Origin: an uncultured Bacteroides sp.
GTDB taxonomy: Bacteria; Bacteroidota; Bacteroidia; Bacteroidales; Bacteroidaceae
NCBI GenBank assembly: GCA_958453305.1
Contig: CAUDXH010000018.1
Coordinates: 1-37,531 of the forward strand
DNA: 37,531 nt
Direction of reading: 5' to 3'
Position numbers and translations under genes: made by a program. The notes below the pieces were generated by a model that was not told where the DNA came from, did not search any database, and was given only the letters and a program-made list of their open reading frames with translations. How positions within the stretch are numbered: the stretch's first letter is position 1; the number at the start of each line of letters is the position of its first letter. This document shows, in pieces, positions 8,385 to 18,033 of the stretch.

Positions 8385-9446
8385 ATGGAATTTAAAATTG
8401 CAGTATTGGCAGGCGATGGCATCGGACCGGAAATCTCGGTTCAGGGTGTAGATGTGATGACTGCTGTATGTGAGAAGTTCGGACATAAAGTAAGTTATGA
8501 ATATGCGCTATGTGGTGCGCATGCCATTGATGAAGTGGGTGACCCTTTTCCTGAAAAGACTTACGAAGTTTGTAAGCAGGCAGATGCTGTCTTGTTTTCG
8601 GCAGTAGGCGACCCTAAATTCGATAACGACCCGACAGCCAAAGTACGTCCGGAACAAGGACTGTTGGCTATGCGAAAAAAACTGGGGTTATTTGCAAACA
8701 TCCGTCCGGTACAGACTTTCAAATGCTTGTTGCATAAATCACCGTTGCGTGCGGAACTGGTTGAGGGAGCAGACTTTCTTTGTATCCGTGAGCTGACTGG
8801 AGGCATGTATTTCGGAGAAAAATACCAGGACAATGAAAAAGCATACGATACAAATATGTATACTCGCCCGGAAATAGAGCGTATTTTGAAGGTGGGATTT
8901 GAATATGCCATGAAGCGTAGGAAACACTTAACGGTCGTTGATAAAGCGAACGTGCTGGCATCCTCTCGTCTATGGCGTCAGATTGCGCAGGAAATGGCTC
9001 CCCAATACCCTGAAGTGACTACTGACTATATGTATGTGGATAATGCGGCGATGCGTATGATTCAGGAACCCACTTTCTTTGATGTGATGGTAACAGAAAA
9101 TACTTTCGGCGATATCTTAACCGATGAAGGTTCTTGTATCAGCGGTTCAATGGGGCTGCTCCCTTCTGCTTCTACTGGTGAAAGTACACCGGTTTTCGAG
9201 CCGATTCATGGTTCATGGCCTCAAGCGAAAGGATTGAATATAGCCAATCCGTTGGCACAGATTCTTTCTGTGGCAATGTTGTTCGAATATTTTAACTGTA
9301 AAGCAGAAGGCAACTTGATTCGTCGTGCTGTGGATGCTTCACTGGATGAATGTGTGCGGACACCGGAAATCCAAGTGGAAGGTGGTGCCAAATATGGAAC
9401 GAAAGAAGTAGGTGCCTGGATTGTGGATTACATCCGTCAGGCATAA
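8385..9446 (+). CDS. leuB: 3-isopropylmalate dehydrogenase
   Basis: It oxidises and decarboxylates 3-isopropylmalate with NAD to 2-oxoisocaproate, the last pathway-specific step. The 353-residue protein has the N-terminal AGDGIGPE motif, IRELTGGMYFGE for substrate binding, the VDNAAMRM region, an acidic metal site in FGDILTDEGSCI, and GSMGLLPSAS. Normal family length. It is translationally close to the preceding gene (5-nt gap) and is the last gene of the operon. It would also process the citramalate-derived intermediate if the fourth gene makes citramalate. Confidence 0.95.
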   Translation: MEFKIAVLAGDGIGPEISVQGVDVMTAVCEKFGHKVSYEYALCGAHAIDEVGDPFPEKTYEVCKQADAVLFSAVGDPKFDNDPTAKVRPEQGLLAMRKKLGLFANIRPVQTFKCLLHKSPLRAELVEGADFLCIRELTGGMYFGEKYQDNEKAYDTNMYTRPEIERILKVGFEYAMKRRKHLTVVDKANVLASSRLWRQIAQEMAPQYPEVTTDYMYVDNAAMRMIQEPTFFDVMVTENTFGDILTDEGSCISGSMGLLPSASTGESTPVFEPIHGSWPQAKGLNIANPLAQILSVAMLFEYFNCKAEGNLIRRAVDASLDECVRTPEIQVEGGAKYGTKEVGAWIVDYIRQA

Positions 9447-9464
9447 TCAGTGCTTATGCGAAAA

Positions 9465-9523
9465 GAAGAGGTATGTGCCGATACTCATATAGAAGACTGC
9501 GGTTCATGCCTCTTTATATATTT
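9465..9523 (+). terminator. leu operon terminator in convergent gap
   Basis: AAGAGGTATG (9466-9475) pairs with CATGCCTCTT (9505-9514) with one G-T pair, an inner CCG/CGG adds three pairs, and a T-rich tract follows. It lies in the 103-nt gap between leuB and the convergent helicase gene. Confidence 0.55.
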
Positions 9524-9549
9524 TATATATTCGGATGCATTTTCTGGTT

Positions 9550-11556
9550 TTATCCTCCTTTATATTTTTGTTTTTTCAGCTCAGAAGCTATGCGCCGGTG
9601 TAATTCGGCTTCATCTTCTTTTCCGAAGCGGTCTAATGCATCTGCAAACCATTCGTGGGCAGCAGCATGTTGTGGTTTTAAGCTGGTAGCTTTGTCTAAA
9701 TCGGCAAGAGCCCCTTCATTATCTCCCATATGCAGCCGCAATTTACCCCGGTTATAAACCGCTTTAAATTCACTCGGACGAATCCGGACAGCTTGCTCCA
9801 GACAATCGCGTGCTTCTTCCATACGTCCGTCATCGAATAAGGTGACTCCTTTTCTCACCCAAGCATCGGTGTACTGAGGGTAAAGTTCAATCGCCTTGTC
9901 GTAATTAGCTATGGCAGCACGTATGTCATGGGCTTTTGTGATACACTCATTACCCATCAGATAATATTCCTTCGCATACTTTTCCAGATTTTTTTGTTGC
10001 TCCCTCATCTGCTCTTTCAATCTTTGGTTTTCCTCTTTCAGCTGATTGATGATTCCGAGTTTCTTGCGGATAAACCGTTGGATAACCGGTTTCTCTATGT
10101 CATATCGGCTGTGTATCGCTTTAAAAAAATGGGTGAGGAAAGTAGCAAAGTCACCCTTATTGAATGACTCTACTGATGCGGCATACTGGATATCTGCCTG
10201 TGCCTGCTTCATGGCACGCTCTATGGCCTGCTCGTTATTAAACCGGTGAGAGAATGACACAATTTCCGGTCGTACAAAAATATCAGCTCGCGTGATTTCC
10301 CGTTTAAGTTGGATGCCCTCCAGCGAGGTACAGCGGCTGAGTGCCACATAGGTCTGTCCTCCGGCAAAGACTCCGCCGCTGAAATCAATGATAGCCCGGC
10401 TAAACGTCAGTCCCTGGCTTTTATGTACCGTGATGGCCCATGCCAGGCGGATGGGGTATTGAATGAAGGTACCTAATTCTTCTTCTTCTATTTTCTTTTC
10501 AGTTTCGTTATAGCGGTATCTTACGTTGCTCCAGCTTTCTTTATGTACATCAAATTCTTTTCCGTCTTCTGTAACGATATACATGGTACCGTCGTTCGAC
10601 AGTCCGGAGATAGTGCCGATTGTTCCATTCACCCATCGCTTTTCCTGATCATTTTTGATGAATATAACCTGCGCTCCGGGTTTTACTATGAGTTCCATGA
10701 GTGTGGGAAGACTGTTTTCGGGAAACTCTCCGTGGATTTCTCCTTGGAGTGTAACCGCATTTCCGGGCAATTCTGCCAGTTTTTGTTCATTGATATGATC
10801 AACTGTATCGCGTCGGGTAGCAAGCGTGATATACATATCGTTTTCTCCTTTATGTATTGGTGCATTGCAGCGTGTGTTAAGCAGTTGGAGGTCGGCGTTT
10901 CCGGCAGTATTGGTTCGGATGCGGTCGAGTACTCCTACAAACACTTTATCAGTTTGTCGGTACACTTTAGTCAATTCAATGGCGACCAGCTCCATTTCCT
11001 GAAAGACGCGTGCTGAGAAGAAATACGGATTAGGGTAAAAGCGGTTGATAATTTCCCGTTCATCGGCTTTTACCACAGGTTCCAGCTGAAAGATGTCGCC
11101 CACTAGCAACACTTGTTTCCCGCCAAAAGGTTCGCGCATATTTCGTGAGTAGATGCGCAACACTTTATCAATGAAATCAATGATGTCAGCCCGTACCATT
11201 GAAATCTCATCAATGATAACCAGTTCGATGTTTTGGATGAGTTTCCGATGGTCGGATGAATATTTTAGCGTATCATGTAATTTCTTCCCTTGAAAATTCG
11301 GGTCATCGGGTAGCAAAGGATGAAAAGGAAGTTTGAAGAAACTGTGCAGTGTGCTTCCTCCGGCATTGATAGCTGCGATTCCCGTTGGAGCTAAAACGAC
11401 ATATTTCTTTTTAGTCACCTTGCATACATGTTTCAGGAAGGTTGACTTTCCCGTTCCTGCTTTTCCTGTAAGAAAGACAGACTGGCGTGTATATTGTATC
11501 AGCCGTAAGGCATTCTGAAATTCCGGATTGTTTGTATCAATAGAAGTGTGCGACAT
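9550..11556 (-). CDS. PIF1/RecD-like SF1 DNA helicase with C-terminal TPR repeats
   Basis: The 668-residue cytoplasmic protein has an SF1B helicase core. Walker A is GKAGTGKST (31-39), TGIAAINAGG lies near 58, Walker B is VIIDEISM near 113-120, and GDIFQLEPV follows. The late motifs are TVHKSQGLTF and YVALSRCTSLEGI, in roughly residues 385-430. A coiled, glutamine/lysine-rich linker (about 500-540) leads to two or three tetratricopeptide repeats (about 550-655; for example YDKAIELYPQYTDAWVRKG and CLEQAVRIRPSEFKAVYNRG). The core suggests ATP-driven DNA unwinding; the TPRs suggest a protein partner. It is convergent with leuB and divergent from the PUL, so it is a separate unit. The biological role is not known from the sequence. 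Confidence 0.85.
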   Translation of the reverse strand: MSHTSIDTNNPEFQNALRLIQYTRQSVFLTGKAGTGKSTFLKHVCKVTKKKYVVLAPTGIAAINAGGSTLHSFFKLPFHPLLPDDPNFQGKKLHDTLKYSSDHRKLIQNIELVIIDEISMVRADIIDFIDKVLRIYSRNMREPFGGKQVLLVGDIFQLEPVVKADEREIINRFYPNPYFFSARVFQEMELVAIELTKVYRQTDKVFVGVLDRIRTNTAGNADLQLLNTRCNAPIHKGENDMYITLATRRDTVDHINEQKLAELPGNAVTLQGEIHGEFPENSLPTLMELIVKPGAQVIFIKNDQEKRWVNGTIGTISGLSNDGTMYIVTEDGKEFDVHKESWSNVRYRYNETEKKIEEEELGTFIQYPIRLAWAITVHKSQGLTFSRAIIDFSGGVFAGGQTYVALSRCTSLEGIQLKREITRADIFVRPEIVSFSHRFNNEQAIERAMKQAQADIQYAASVESFNKGDFATFLTHFFKAIHSRYDIEKPVIQRFIRKKLGIINQLKEENQRLKEQMREQQKNLEKYAKEYYLMGNECITKAHDIRAAIANYDKAIELYPQYTDAWVRKGVTLFDDGRMEEARDCLEQAVRIRPSEFKAVYNRGKLRLHMGDNEGALADLDKATSLKPQHAAAHEWFADALDRFGKEDEAELHRRIASELKKQKYKGG

Positions 11557-11590
11557 ATTGCGATAAAAAAGACAACCACTTTAGTTTAAG

Positions 11591-11648
11591 TAGCTGTCTT
11601 TACTTTAGTGATCGGCCTGGAACTCGAACTGTAAAGTTTATCCAGCTA
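11591..11648 (-). repeat. extended inverted repeat in the helicase 5' leader
   Basis: Nested complementary segments occur: TAGCTG (11591-11596) with CAGCTA (11643-11648), CTTTAC (11598-11603) with GTAAAG (11631-11636), AGT (11607-11609) with ACT (11628-11630), and TCG with CGA inside. On the minus strand this lies about 35-90 nt upstream of the helicase start, so it could be a structured leader RNA. The minus-strand text also holds a GTTCGAGTTCC word reminiscent of a tRNA T-arm, but no tRNA cloverleaf can be built. Confidence 0.45.
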
Positions 11649-12039
11649 TTTACTTTATTTTGATTTTAGTTCATTAATTTCGTTTGAAATAGTCTTTTGC
11701 TCTTTAGATAAAAAAGACTTTTGATATTACAAAGATAGGATTTTTCTTTTGAATCTGTGAAGATGAATCCCCAAAAGCGTGTATGCTTGATGCTTTTAGA
11801 AATTTGTATTGTCGTTTTTTCATTCAACAATCGTTTTGATTGTTTTCTATAGGTTCCTTATGTTAGGTTACAGAATTGTTTTTGCTTGTAGGTTAGCATT
11901 GATTTGTTGTTGAGTTATGTCTGGAATTTTTTTTTGATAAGGTCGTTTTATAGTGTATAAAGATAAAGGAGATGAATTACGAAATCACTGTTTTTATGAA
12001 AAAGAGAAAATTTTTCTATTTATTGATTCTATTGTTTTA
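11649..12039. other. AT-rich gene-free region between divergent units
   Basis: No gene was recognised. CAAAGATA at 11730-11737 reads TATCTTTG on the minus strand and is a possible -7 box for the helicase, but no matching -33 box lies at the right distance. An ATG at 11972 is in frame with the GH2 gene and follows a purine run directly, but it is an unlikely start (see the GH2 entry). Confidence 0.35.
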
Positions 12040-12068
12040 TTGTCTTGATTTATTTTCCTCTAAATTTG
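12040..12068 (+). promoter_or_regulatory. promoter of the GH2 gene
   Basis: TTG at 12040-12042 and TAAATTTG at 12061-12068 with an 18-nt spacer fit the Bacteroidetes promoter form. Predicted transcription start is near 12075, giving a leader of about 23 nt to ATG 12098. This supports that start over the longer frame. Confidence 0.5.
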
Positions 12069-12097
12069 TTAGCAAATCAATTATAATATTCAATACT

Positions 12098-13915
12098 ATG
12101 AAACGATTTTTATTTTTATCGTCTTTCTTGACTTTATTTACATGTGGTATGCAGGCACAGTGGAAGCCTGTTGGAGATAGAATTAAAACAGAATGGGCTA
12201 CACAGATTAATCCTGATGCAGTCTTGTCTGAATATCCTCGTCCGATTATGGAACGCAAAGATTGGAAAAATTTAAATGGTTTATGGAAGTATGCCCTTAT
12301 TCAGAAGGGAGAAAGGCTTCCTGAAAATTTCGGAGGAGAAATTTTAGTTCCTTTTGCTGTTGAATCCTCTTTATCAGGTGTGGGTAAAAGATTGAGTGAA
12401 GAGCAAGAATTGGTTTATCAACGTGAATTTGATATTCCTTCCAGTTGGAAAGGAAAGCGGGTCTTGTTGCATTTTGGTGCGGTTGATTGGAAAACAGATG
12501 TATGGGTAAATGATGTTAAAGTTGGTACTCACATTGGTGGATTTACTCCTTTTTCGTTTGATATAACACCAGCTTTAATAGCTAAGGGTAAAAACAAGCT
12601 GAGAGTAAAAGTTTGGGACCCTACAGATAAGGGACCTCAACCTCGTGGTAAGCAAGTTACTAATCCGGAAGGAATCTGGTACACTCCTGTAAGTGGTATT
12701 TGGCAAACTGTTTGGTTAGAGCCTGTATCGGAAAAATATATCAGCCATCTGCGTATTACTCCTGATATAGACCGTAATATATTGAAGGTTCATCCGGAAG
12801 TGGCATCATACGATAATTCTGATTGTGTAGAAGTTAGAGTATATGAAGAAGACCGGTTGGTGGCTGTAGGTAAGAGCATTAATGCTGAACCTATAGAAAT
12901 AGAAATGCCGACTGATATAAGATTATGGAGTCCGGATTCTCCTTTTCTTTATACCTTGAAAGTCTCTTTGAAAAATGGGAATAAAGTGTTTGATGAGGTA
13001 GATAGTTATGCTGCGATGCGTAAGTATTCTACCCGCCGTGATGAGAATGGCATTATGCGTCTGGAGTTAAACAATAAGGCATTATTTCAGTTTGGTCCTT
13101 TAGATCAGGGCTGGTGGCCTGACGGTTTATATACGGCCCCTACAGATGAAGCATTGTTGTATGATATTCAAAAGACAAAGGATTTTGGTTATAACATGAT
13201 TCGTAAACATATTAAGGTTGAGCCAGCTCGCTGGTATACGCATTGCGATCGTTTAGGTATCATTGTATGGCAGGACATGCCAAGTGGCGACCGTAATCCG
13301 GAATGGCAGAACAGAAAATACTTTGAAGGTACAGAGCTAAAACGTTCTGCCGAATCAGAGGCTTATTACCGTAAGGAATGGAAAGAAATAATGGATTATC
13401 TTTATTCTTATCCTTGTATTGGAACTTGGGTACCTTTTAATGAGGCTTGGGGGCAGTTTAAGACAGAAGAAATAGTTGAATGGACTAAGAATTATGATCC
13501 TACCCGTTTGGTTAATCCAGCCAGTGGCGGTAATCATTATACTTGTGGTGATATGCTTGATTTGCATAATTACCCTCAGCCGGAAATGTATCTTTATGAT
13601 GCACAGCGTGCTACTGTTTTGGGAGAATATGGTGGCATAGGTTTAGTCTTGAAAGATCATATTTGGGAGCCAAATAGAAATTGGGGATATATACAGTTTA
13701 ATTCTTCTGATGAAGTGACCGATGAATATGTAAAATATGCCAATATGCTCTATGAAATGATTTCGAGAGGTTTTTCAGCGGCAGTTTATACACAGACCAC
13801 GGATGTGGAAATGGAGGTAAATGGTTTGATGACTTATGACCGTAAGGTTATCAAGATGGATGAAAAGCGAGTTCGGGAAATAAATACTCGTATTTGTAAT
13901 TCTTTGAAAAAATAA
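12098..13915 (+). CDS. secreted glycoside hydrolase, GH2 family
   Basis: The 605-residue protein has a signal peptide (about 1-21, ending GMQAQ). It has the GH2 order: a jelly-roll sugar-binding domain (about 50-210), an immunoglobulin-like domain (about 215-310), and a TIM barrel (about 315-605). The acid/base is Glu449 in WVPFNEAWG and the nucleophile is Glu510 in VLGEYGG. No extra C-terminal domains are present. GH2 covers beta-galactosidase, beta-glucuronidase, beta-mannosidase and arabinopyranosidase activities; the substrate cannot be chosen from sequence alone. ATG 12098 is preferred because it starts the signal peptide and follows a promoter; an in-frame ATG at 11972 would put a 42-residue hydrophobic extension in front. 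It lies immediately before the HTCS, with a strong terminator between them. Confidence 0.85.
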   Translation: MKRFLFLSSFLTLFTCGMQAQWKPVGDRIKTEWATQINPDAVLSEYPRPIMERKDWKNLNGLWKYALIQKGERLPENFGGEILVPFAVESSLSGVGKRLSEEQELVYQREFDIPSSWKGKRVLLHFGAVDWKTDVWVNDVKVGTHIGGFTPFSFDITPALIAKGKNKLRVKVWDPTDKGPQPRGKQVTNPEGIWYTPVSGIWQTVWLEPVSEKYISHLRITPDIDRNILKVHPEVASYDNSDCVEVRVYEEDRLVAVGKSINAEPIEIEMPTDIRLWSPDSPFLYTLKVSLKNGNKVFDEVDSYAAMRKYSTRRDENGIMRLELNNKALFQFGPLDQGWWPDGLYTAPTDEALLYDIQKTKDFGYNMIRKHIKVEPARWYTHCDRLGIIVWQDMPSGDRNPEWQNRKYFEGTELKRSAESEAYYRKEWKEIMDYLYSYPCIGTWVPFNEAWGQFKTEEIVEWTKNYDPTRLVNPASGGNHYTCGDMLDLHNYPQPEMYLYDAQRATVLGEYGGIGLVLKDHIWEPNRNWGYIQFNSSDEVTDEYVKYANMLYEMISRGFSAAVYTQTTDVEMEVNGLMTYDRKVIKMDEKRVREINTRICNSLKK

Positions 13916-13936
13916 TGATTTGAAAATTTTGTAATT

Positions 13937-13975
13937 ATGGGCGATTGGTGTAACTTTCCAATCGCTCATTATTTT
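13937..13975 (+). terminator. terminator after GH2
   Basis: A 12-bp stem, ATGGGCGATTGG (13937-13948) with CCAATCGCTCAT (13958-13969) including one G-T pair, has a 9-nt loop and is followed by ATTATTTTT. It separates the GH2 gene from the regulator gene. Confidence 0.7.
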
Positions 13976-13996
13976 TAGAACAGAAGCGTTGATACG

Positions 13997-16900
13997 ATGA
14001 AACACCCCATGATTAAATTAATCTTATGTTTGTGTATGTGTATAGTATATCCTGTTTTTGCAGGAAATACTCAGCATTACTATTTTAAGACGATTGATAT
14101 TCGTAATGGCTTGTCTCAAAATACAGTATATCAGATTATTCAAGATAAGAATGGATTTATGTGGTTTGGAACTAAAGATGGTTTGAACCGCTATGATGGT
14201 CTTTCTTGCAGAGTATATAAAAAAGAAAATTCCAGTTTGGGTAGGAATTTTATAACAGCTCTTTATGAAGATATAAGAGGGAAAATCTGGATAGGTACCG
14301 ATGGGGGTGTTTTTATTTATGATCCTCAGCTGGATTCTTTTACCGCTTTCGATATTGTTAGTAATACAGGAAAGGTTATTGATGATTTTGTGACTCAAAT
14401 AGAGGGAGATGGTGATGGGTTTGTTTGGATATCAGTAGAAAATCAGGGATTGTTTCGTTTTCAACTTGACTCAAAGCAGCTGGTTAGTTATTTGCCCCAA
14501 ACTCCTATGTCTAATATTACTCGGTTTTGGATGAATGATGACCAACTTTGGCTTGCACTATATGCAGATAATCTGTATTGCATAGATAATCATCTGTCAG
14601 GCAATTTAGTCCCGTTTAGAGATGCGGACGGGAAAGAAGTTTTTAAGAATGATATTATTAATTGGCAGGTATATGGCTTGCATAATTGTATGTATGTGGC
14701 TTCCTTAAATGGGTTGACTGAAATAAATTTGACCAATAAAAAAACACGCCGGTTATTGGACACTTATGTGCGGACTTTGAAGTTTAGAAAAGATGACGAA
14801 CTTTGGATAGGTACTGAAACTGGTTTGTATATTTATAATTTGAGAAGTGATGAATTAACGCATCTTACCGCACCTTTACAAGAAGACTTTTATGCTTTAG
14901 CTGACAATGCCATTTATTCACTGTGTTGTGATAAGGAAAACGGTATGTGGATAGGCTCCTATTTCGGAGGTGTGAATTATCATCCTTATCAATGGACCTA
15001 TTTTGAAAAGTTTTATCCGCGCGATGATTTTCGCAATTTTGGTCGTAGGGTGCGTGAAATTTGTGAGGGGAATGATGGTACTTTATGGATTGGTACTGAG
15101 GATCGTGGGCTTTTCAATTTTAACCCAAAGACAGGAAAGATTGATTCGTTTCATCATCCGGTTATCTATCAAAATGTGCATGGGCTTTGTTTGGATGATC
15201 AAGATTTGTGGGTGGGTACGTTTTCTGGGGGCTTGAACCGGATAAATTTAAAGACTCGCCAAGTTAAGCATTATAGTAAAGGTGAGTCTGAGAATTCGTT
15301 GTGTGCTAATGATGCATTCAGCGTTTATAGAACCACTTTGGGGGAAATCTGGATAGGAACTACCTCCGGCTTACTGAAGTATAACCGTGATACCGATGAT
15401 TTTACCCGGATACCTCAACTTCGTAATATGTTTACCTATAATATATTAGAGGATTCTGACGGAAATTTGTGGGTTGCAACTTTTTCTAATGGCGTTTTTT
15501 GTTACAATGTCTCAAAGCATAGATGGAAGAATTATTTATCAGATGTTAAAGATTCTACTTCTTTATCTTATAACAAAGTTATCAGTATTTATGAAGACAG
15601 GAAGAAGCGTTTATGGTTTATGACCTTAGGTGAAGGTTTATGTCGTTATAATCCGAAGACAGATAATTTTGTTCGTTATGATATGTCGGACGGTTTTCCA
15701 AGCAATACCATCTATAAGATGGTTGAAGATAAGAAAGGGAATCTGTGGATGACTAGTAATTTTGGCTTGATTTGTTTTAACCCGGACACAGGCAGCAAAC
15801 ACATTTATACTACATCTAACGGGCTGTTAAGCAATCAGTTTAATTTTCAGTCGGGATATTGTGATCAGAATGGTAGAATCTATTTAGGTAGTATCAATGG
15901 CTTCATTGCTTTTGATCCGGATACATTTGTAGAAAATGATTTTTTACCTTCGGTGGTAATTACAGATTTTTTCCTGTTTAATAAACATATGTCGGCAAGC
16001 AGTCCCGATTCGCCGCTCCGTACCAGCATTCTTTATTCAGATCAAATCGAATTGGCTTCCAGTCAAAATTCATTTTCTTTTCAAGTGGCTGCCTTGAGCT
16101 ATCAGTCACCCAAAATGAATAAATTAGAATATAAACTTGAAGGATTTGACCGTGAGTGGTATAAAGTGGGACCCAATTCACTGATTAATTATTCCAATCT
16201 TCCATATGGCTGTTACAACTTACGAATCAGAGGGTCTAACAGTGATGGAAAGTGGAATCCTCAAGAGCGTGTGTTGGGTATTCGCATTCTTCCTCCTTTT
16301 TATTTGTCTGTATGGGCATTCATATTATATATCGTGTTATTTTTCTGTTCATTGTTTGCTGTTATTTTATACTTTAAACGGAGAAGCCGCCGTAAGCATC
16401 AGCGGGCGATGGAACAGTTTGAGCGAGAAAAAGAGCGCGAGCTGTATACGGCAAAAATTGATTTCTTCACGAATGTTGCGCATGAAATACGAACTCCTTT
16501 GACACTTATTAAATGTCCGTTGGGAAATGTGCAAGCTTCTCATTCTTTGCCAGATGATGTGAAGGAAGATTTGGAGATAATGGAATTAAATACAAATCGC
16601 CTTTTAGATTTGGTAAATCAGCTGTTAGATTTCCGGAAGACAGAAACAAAAGGTTTTCAGCTAAACTTTATGGAGCAAGATGTGGCTGGTTTATTGCGAA
16701 ATACTTATCGGCGTTTCCAGCCTTTAGCTCATGAAAAAGAATTGGAATTGACTATTGATACTCCAGAAAACTTGAATGTATCTGTAGATAAAGAGGGGTT
16801 GACTAAAATAATTAGTAATCTATTGACGAACGCTGTAAAATATTCAAATTCTTATATTCATATCCGTCTGTATGCCGAAGGTGATTGGATGTATCTGCAG

Positions 16901-17941
16901 GTAAGCAATGACGGGCGGATTGTGCCTGCTGAAATGCGGGAGGAAATATTCAAGCCTTTTATTCAATATAAGGAAGGAGTAATTAATTCTGTTCCGGGAA
17001 CAGGGATTGGTCTGGCCTTAGCCCGTTCGCTGGCAGAACTTCATGGAGGATGGCTGAATATGGATGGTTCACTGGAGGAAAATACGTTTGTATTGAAGCT
17101 TCCTTTGTATCATGTTGAAACCATCGCTATCGAGTCGGTGACAACAGATGATGCTTTGCAACATTCAGAAATGGCTAAATCAGAGAGCCTGCTTGGATAT
17201 ACACTTTTGGTAGTTGAAGACAGCAAGGAAATGCAAACATTTATCGTCAAACAGTTATCTTCCGAATATCAGATCTTTACGGCTGAAAATGGGGTTGAGG
17301 CCTTGAATGTTTTGAAAGAACAGACGGTTAATCTCGTTATATCGGATGTCATGATGCCGGAGATGGATGGAATGGAATTGTGTCAGCACTTAAAATCAGA
17401 CTTGGAAACCAGTCATATTCCAATCGTGTTACTGACGGCAAGAACAACCCTACAATCCAAGATAGAAGGAATGAAATTAGGTGCAGATGCTTATATAGAA
17501 AAACCGTTTTCTGTAGAATATCTGAAGGTATGTATTGCCAATCTGTTGAATAACCGTGAGAAACTGCGGATGTCTTTTGTCAATTCTCCATTTGTACAAA
17601 CCAATAGTATGGCTTTAACTAAAGCCGATGAAGCTTTCTTGAAAGACTTGAAAGAGGTTGTCTTGGAAAACATGCAAAATCCAGACTTCAATTTAGACGA
17701 TATGGCAAGCCTGCTGAATATGAGCCGTTCGAGTTTAAATAGAAAAATTAAGGGAGTACTTGATATGACCCCTAATGATTATATCCGGTTAGAGCGGTTG
17801 AAGAAGGCGGCTCAGCTATTGAAAGAAGGTAATAGTAAGATTAATGAAGTTTGTTATATGATAGGCTTTAATACACCTTCTTATTTTGCCAAATGTTTTC
17901 AGAAACAGTTTGGGGTATTGCCTAAAGAATTTATCAAATAA
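13997..17941 (+). CDS. hybrid two-component system sensor/regulator (HTCS) of the PUL
   Basis: This 1314-residue inner-membrane protein combines sensor kinase, receiver and DNA-binding domains. Order: signal peptide (about 1-22); two periplasmic Reg_prop beta-propellers with repeated G-LW-GT type motifs (about 30-680); a Y_Y_Y domain (about 690-760); a transmembrane helix (about 768-790); a histidine kinase with His829 in the NVAHEIRTPLTL H-box and N- and G-boxes (NLLTNAVKYS near 940, GTGIGLALARS near 1000); a receiver domain from about 1067 with phospho-acceptor Asp1117 in SDVMMPEMDG; and an AraC-type HTH domain (about 1215-1314). HTCSs bind oligosaccharides in the periplasm and activate the adjacent susC/susD operon. 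It lies directly upstream of susC, on the same strand, and is intact. Confidence 0.95.
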   Translation: MKHPMIKLILCLCMCIVYPVFAGNTQHYYFKTIDIRNGLSQNTVYQIIQDKNGFMWFGTKDGLNRYDGLSCRVYKKENSSLGRNFITALYEDIRGKIWIGTDGGVFIYDPQLDSFTAFDIVSNTGKVIDDFVTQIEGDGDGFVWISVENQGLFRFQLDSKQLVSYLPQTPMSNITRFWMNDDQLWLALYADNLYCIDNHLSGNLVPFRDADGKEVFKNDIINWQVYGLHNCMYVASLNGLTEINLTNKKTRRLLDTYVRTLKFRKDDELWIGTETGLYIYNLRSDELTHLTAPLQEDFYALADNAIYSLCCDKENGMWIGSYFGGVNYHPYQWTYFEKFYPRDDFRNFGRRVREICEGNDGTLWIGTEDRGLFNFNPKTGKIDSFHHPVIYQNVHGLCLDDQDLWVGTFSGGLNRINLKTRQVKHYSKGESENSLCANDAFSVYRTTLGEIWIGTTSGLLKYNRDTDDFTRIPQLRNMFTYNILEDSDGNLWVATFSNGVFCYNVSKHRWKNYLSDVKDSTSLSYNKVISIYEDRKKRLWFMTLGEGLCRYNPKTDNFVRYDMSDGFPSNTIYKMVEDKKGNLWMTSNFGLICFNPDTGSKHIYTTSNGLLSNQFNFQSGYCDQNGRIYLGSINGFIAFDPDTFVENDFLPSVVITDFFLFNKHMSASSPDSPLRTSILYSDQIELASSQNSFSFQVAALSYQSPKMNKLEYKLEGFDREWYKVGPNSLINYSNLPYGCYNLRIRGSNSDGKWNPQERVLGIRILPPFYLSVWAFILYIVLFFCSLFAVILYFKRRSRRKHQRAMEQFEREKERELYTAKIDFFTNVAHEIRTPLTLIKCPLGNVQASHSLPDDVKEDLEIMELNTNRLLDLVNQLLDFRKTETKGFQLNFMEQDVAGLLRNTYRRFQPLAHEKELELTIDTPENLNVSVDKEGLTKIISNLLTNAVKYSNSYIHIRLYAEGDWMYLQVSNDGRIVPAEMREEIFKPFIQYKEGVINSVPGTGIGLALARSLAELHGGWLNMDGSLEENTFVLKLPLYHVETIAIESVTTDDALQHSEMAKSESLLGYTLLVVEDSKEMQTFIVKQLSSEYQIFTAENGVEALNVLKEQTVNLVISDVMMPEMDGMELCQHLKSDLETSHIPIVLLTARTTLQSKIEGMKLGADAYIEKPFSVEYLKVCIANLLNNREKLRMSFVNSPFVQTNSMALTKADEAFLKDLKEVVLENMQNPDFNLDDMASLLNMSRSSLNRKIKGVLDMTPNDYIRLERLKKAAQLLKEGNSKINEVCYMIGFNTPSYFAKCFQKQFGVLPKEFIK

Positions 17942-17970
17942 AACAGAGAAGTAGAGGATTTTTCTGTTTA

Positions 17971-18003
17971 AAAAGCCTTCAGATATGTTCTGGAGGCTTT
18001 TTT
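17971..18003 (+). terminator. terminator after the HTCS
   Basis: A 13-bp stem, AAAAGCCTTCAGA (17971-17983) with TCTGGAGGCTTTT (17989-18001) including one G-T pair, has a 5-nt loop and continues into T-residues. It insulates the regulator gene from susC. Confidence 0.8.
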
Positions 18004-18033
18004 GGTGCTATTTTTCTATATAATGAAAAAATA

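Noticed and set aside
10543..11016. 157-codon plus-strand frame opposite the helicase
   Set aside because: It lies entirely within the helicase gene on the other strand and has no recognisable motifs; a shadow frame.
11605..11645. tRNA gene or tRNA 3' end on the minus strand
   Set aside because: A GTTCGAGTTCC word is present but the flanking bases do not form a T-stem, and no acceptor, D or anticodon arms can be paired.
11972..12097. Longer N-terminus for the GH2 protein starting at ATG 11972
   Set aside because: It would place 42 mostly hydrophobic residues ahead of a proper signal peptide. A promoter at 12040-12068 lies downstream of it, and the purine run touches the ATG with no spacing.
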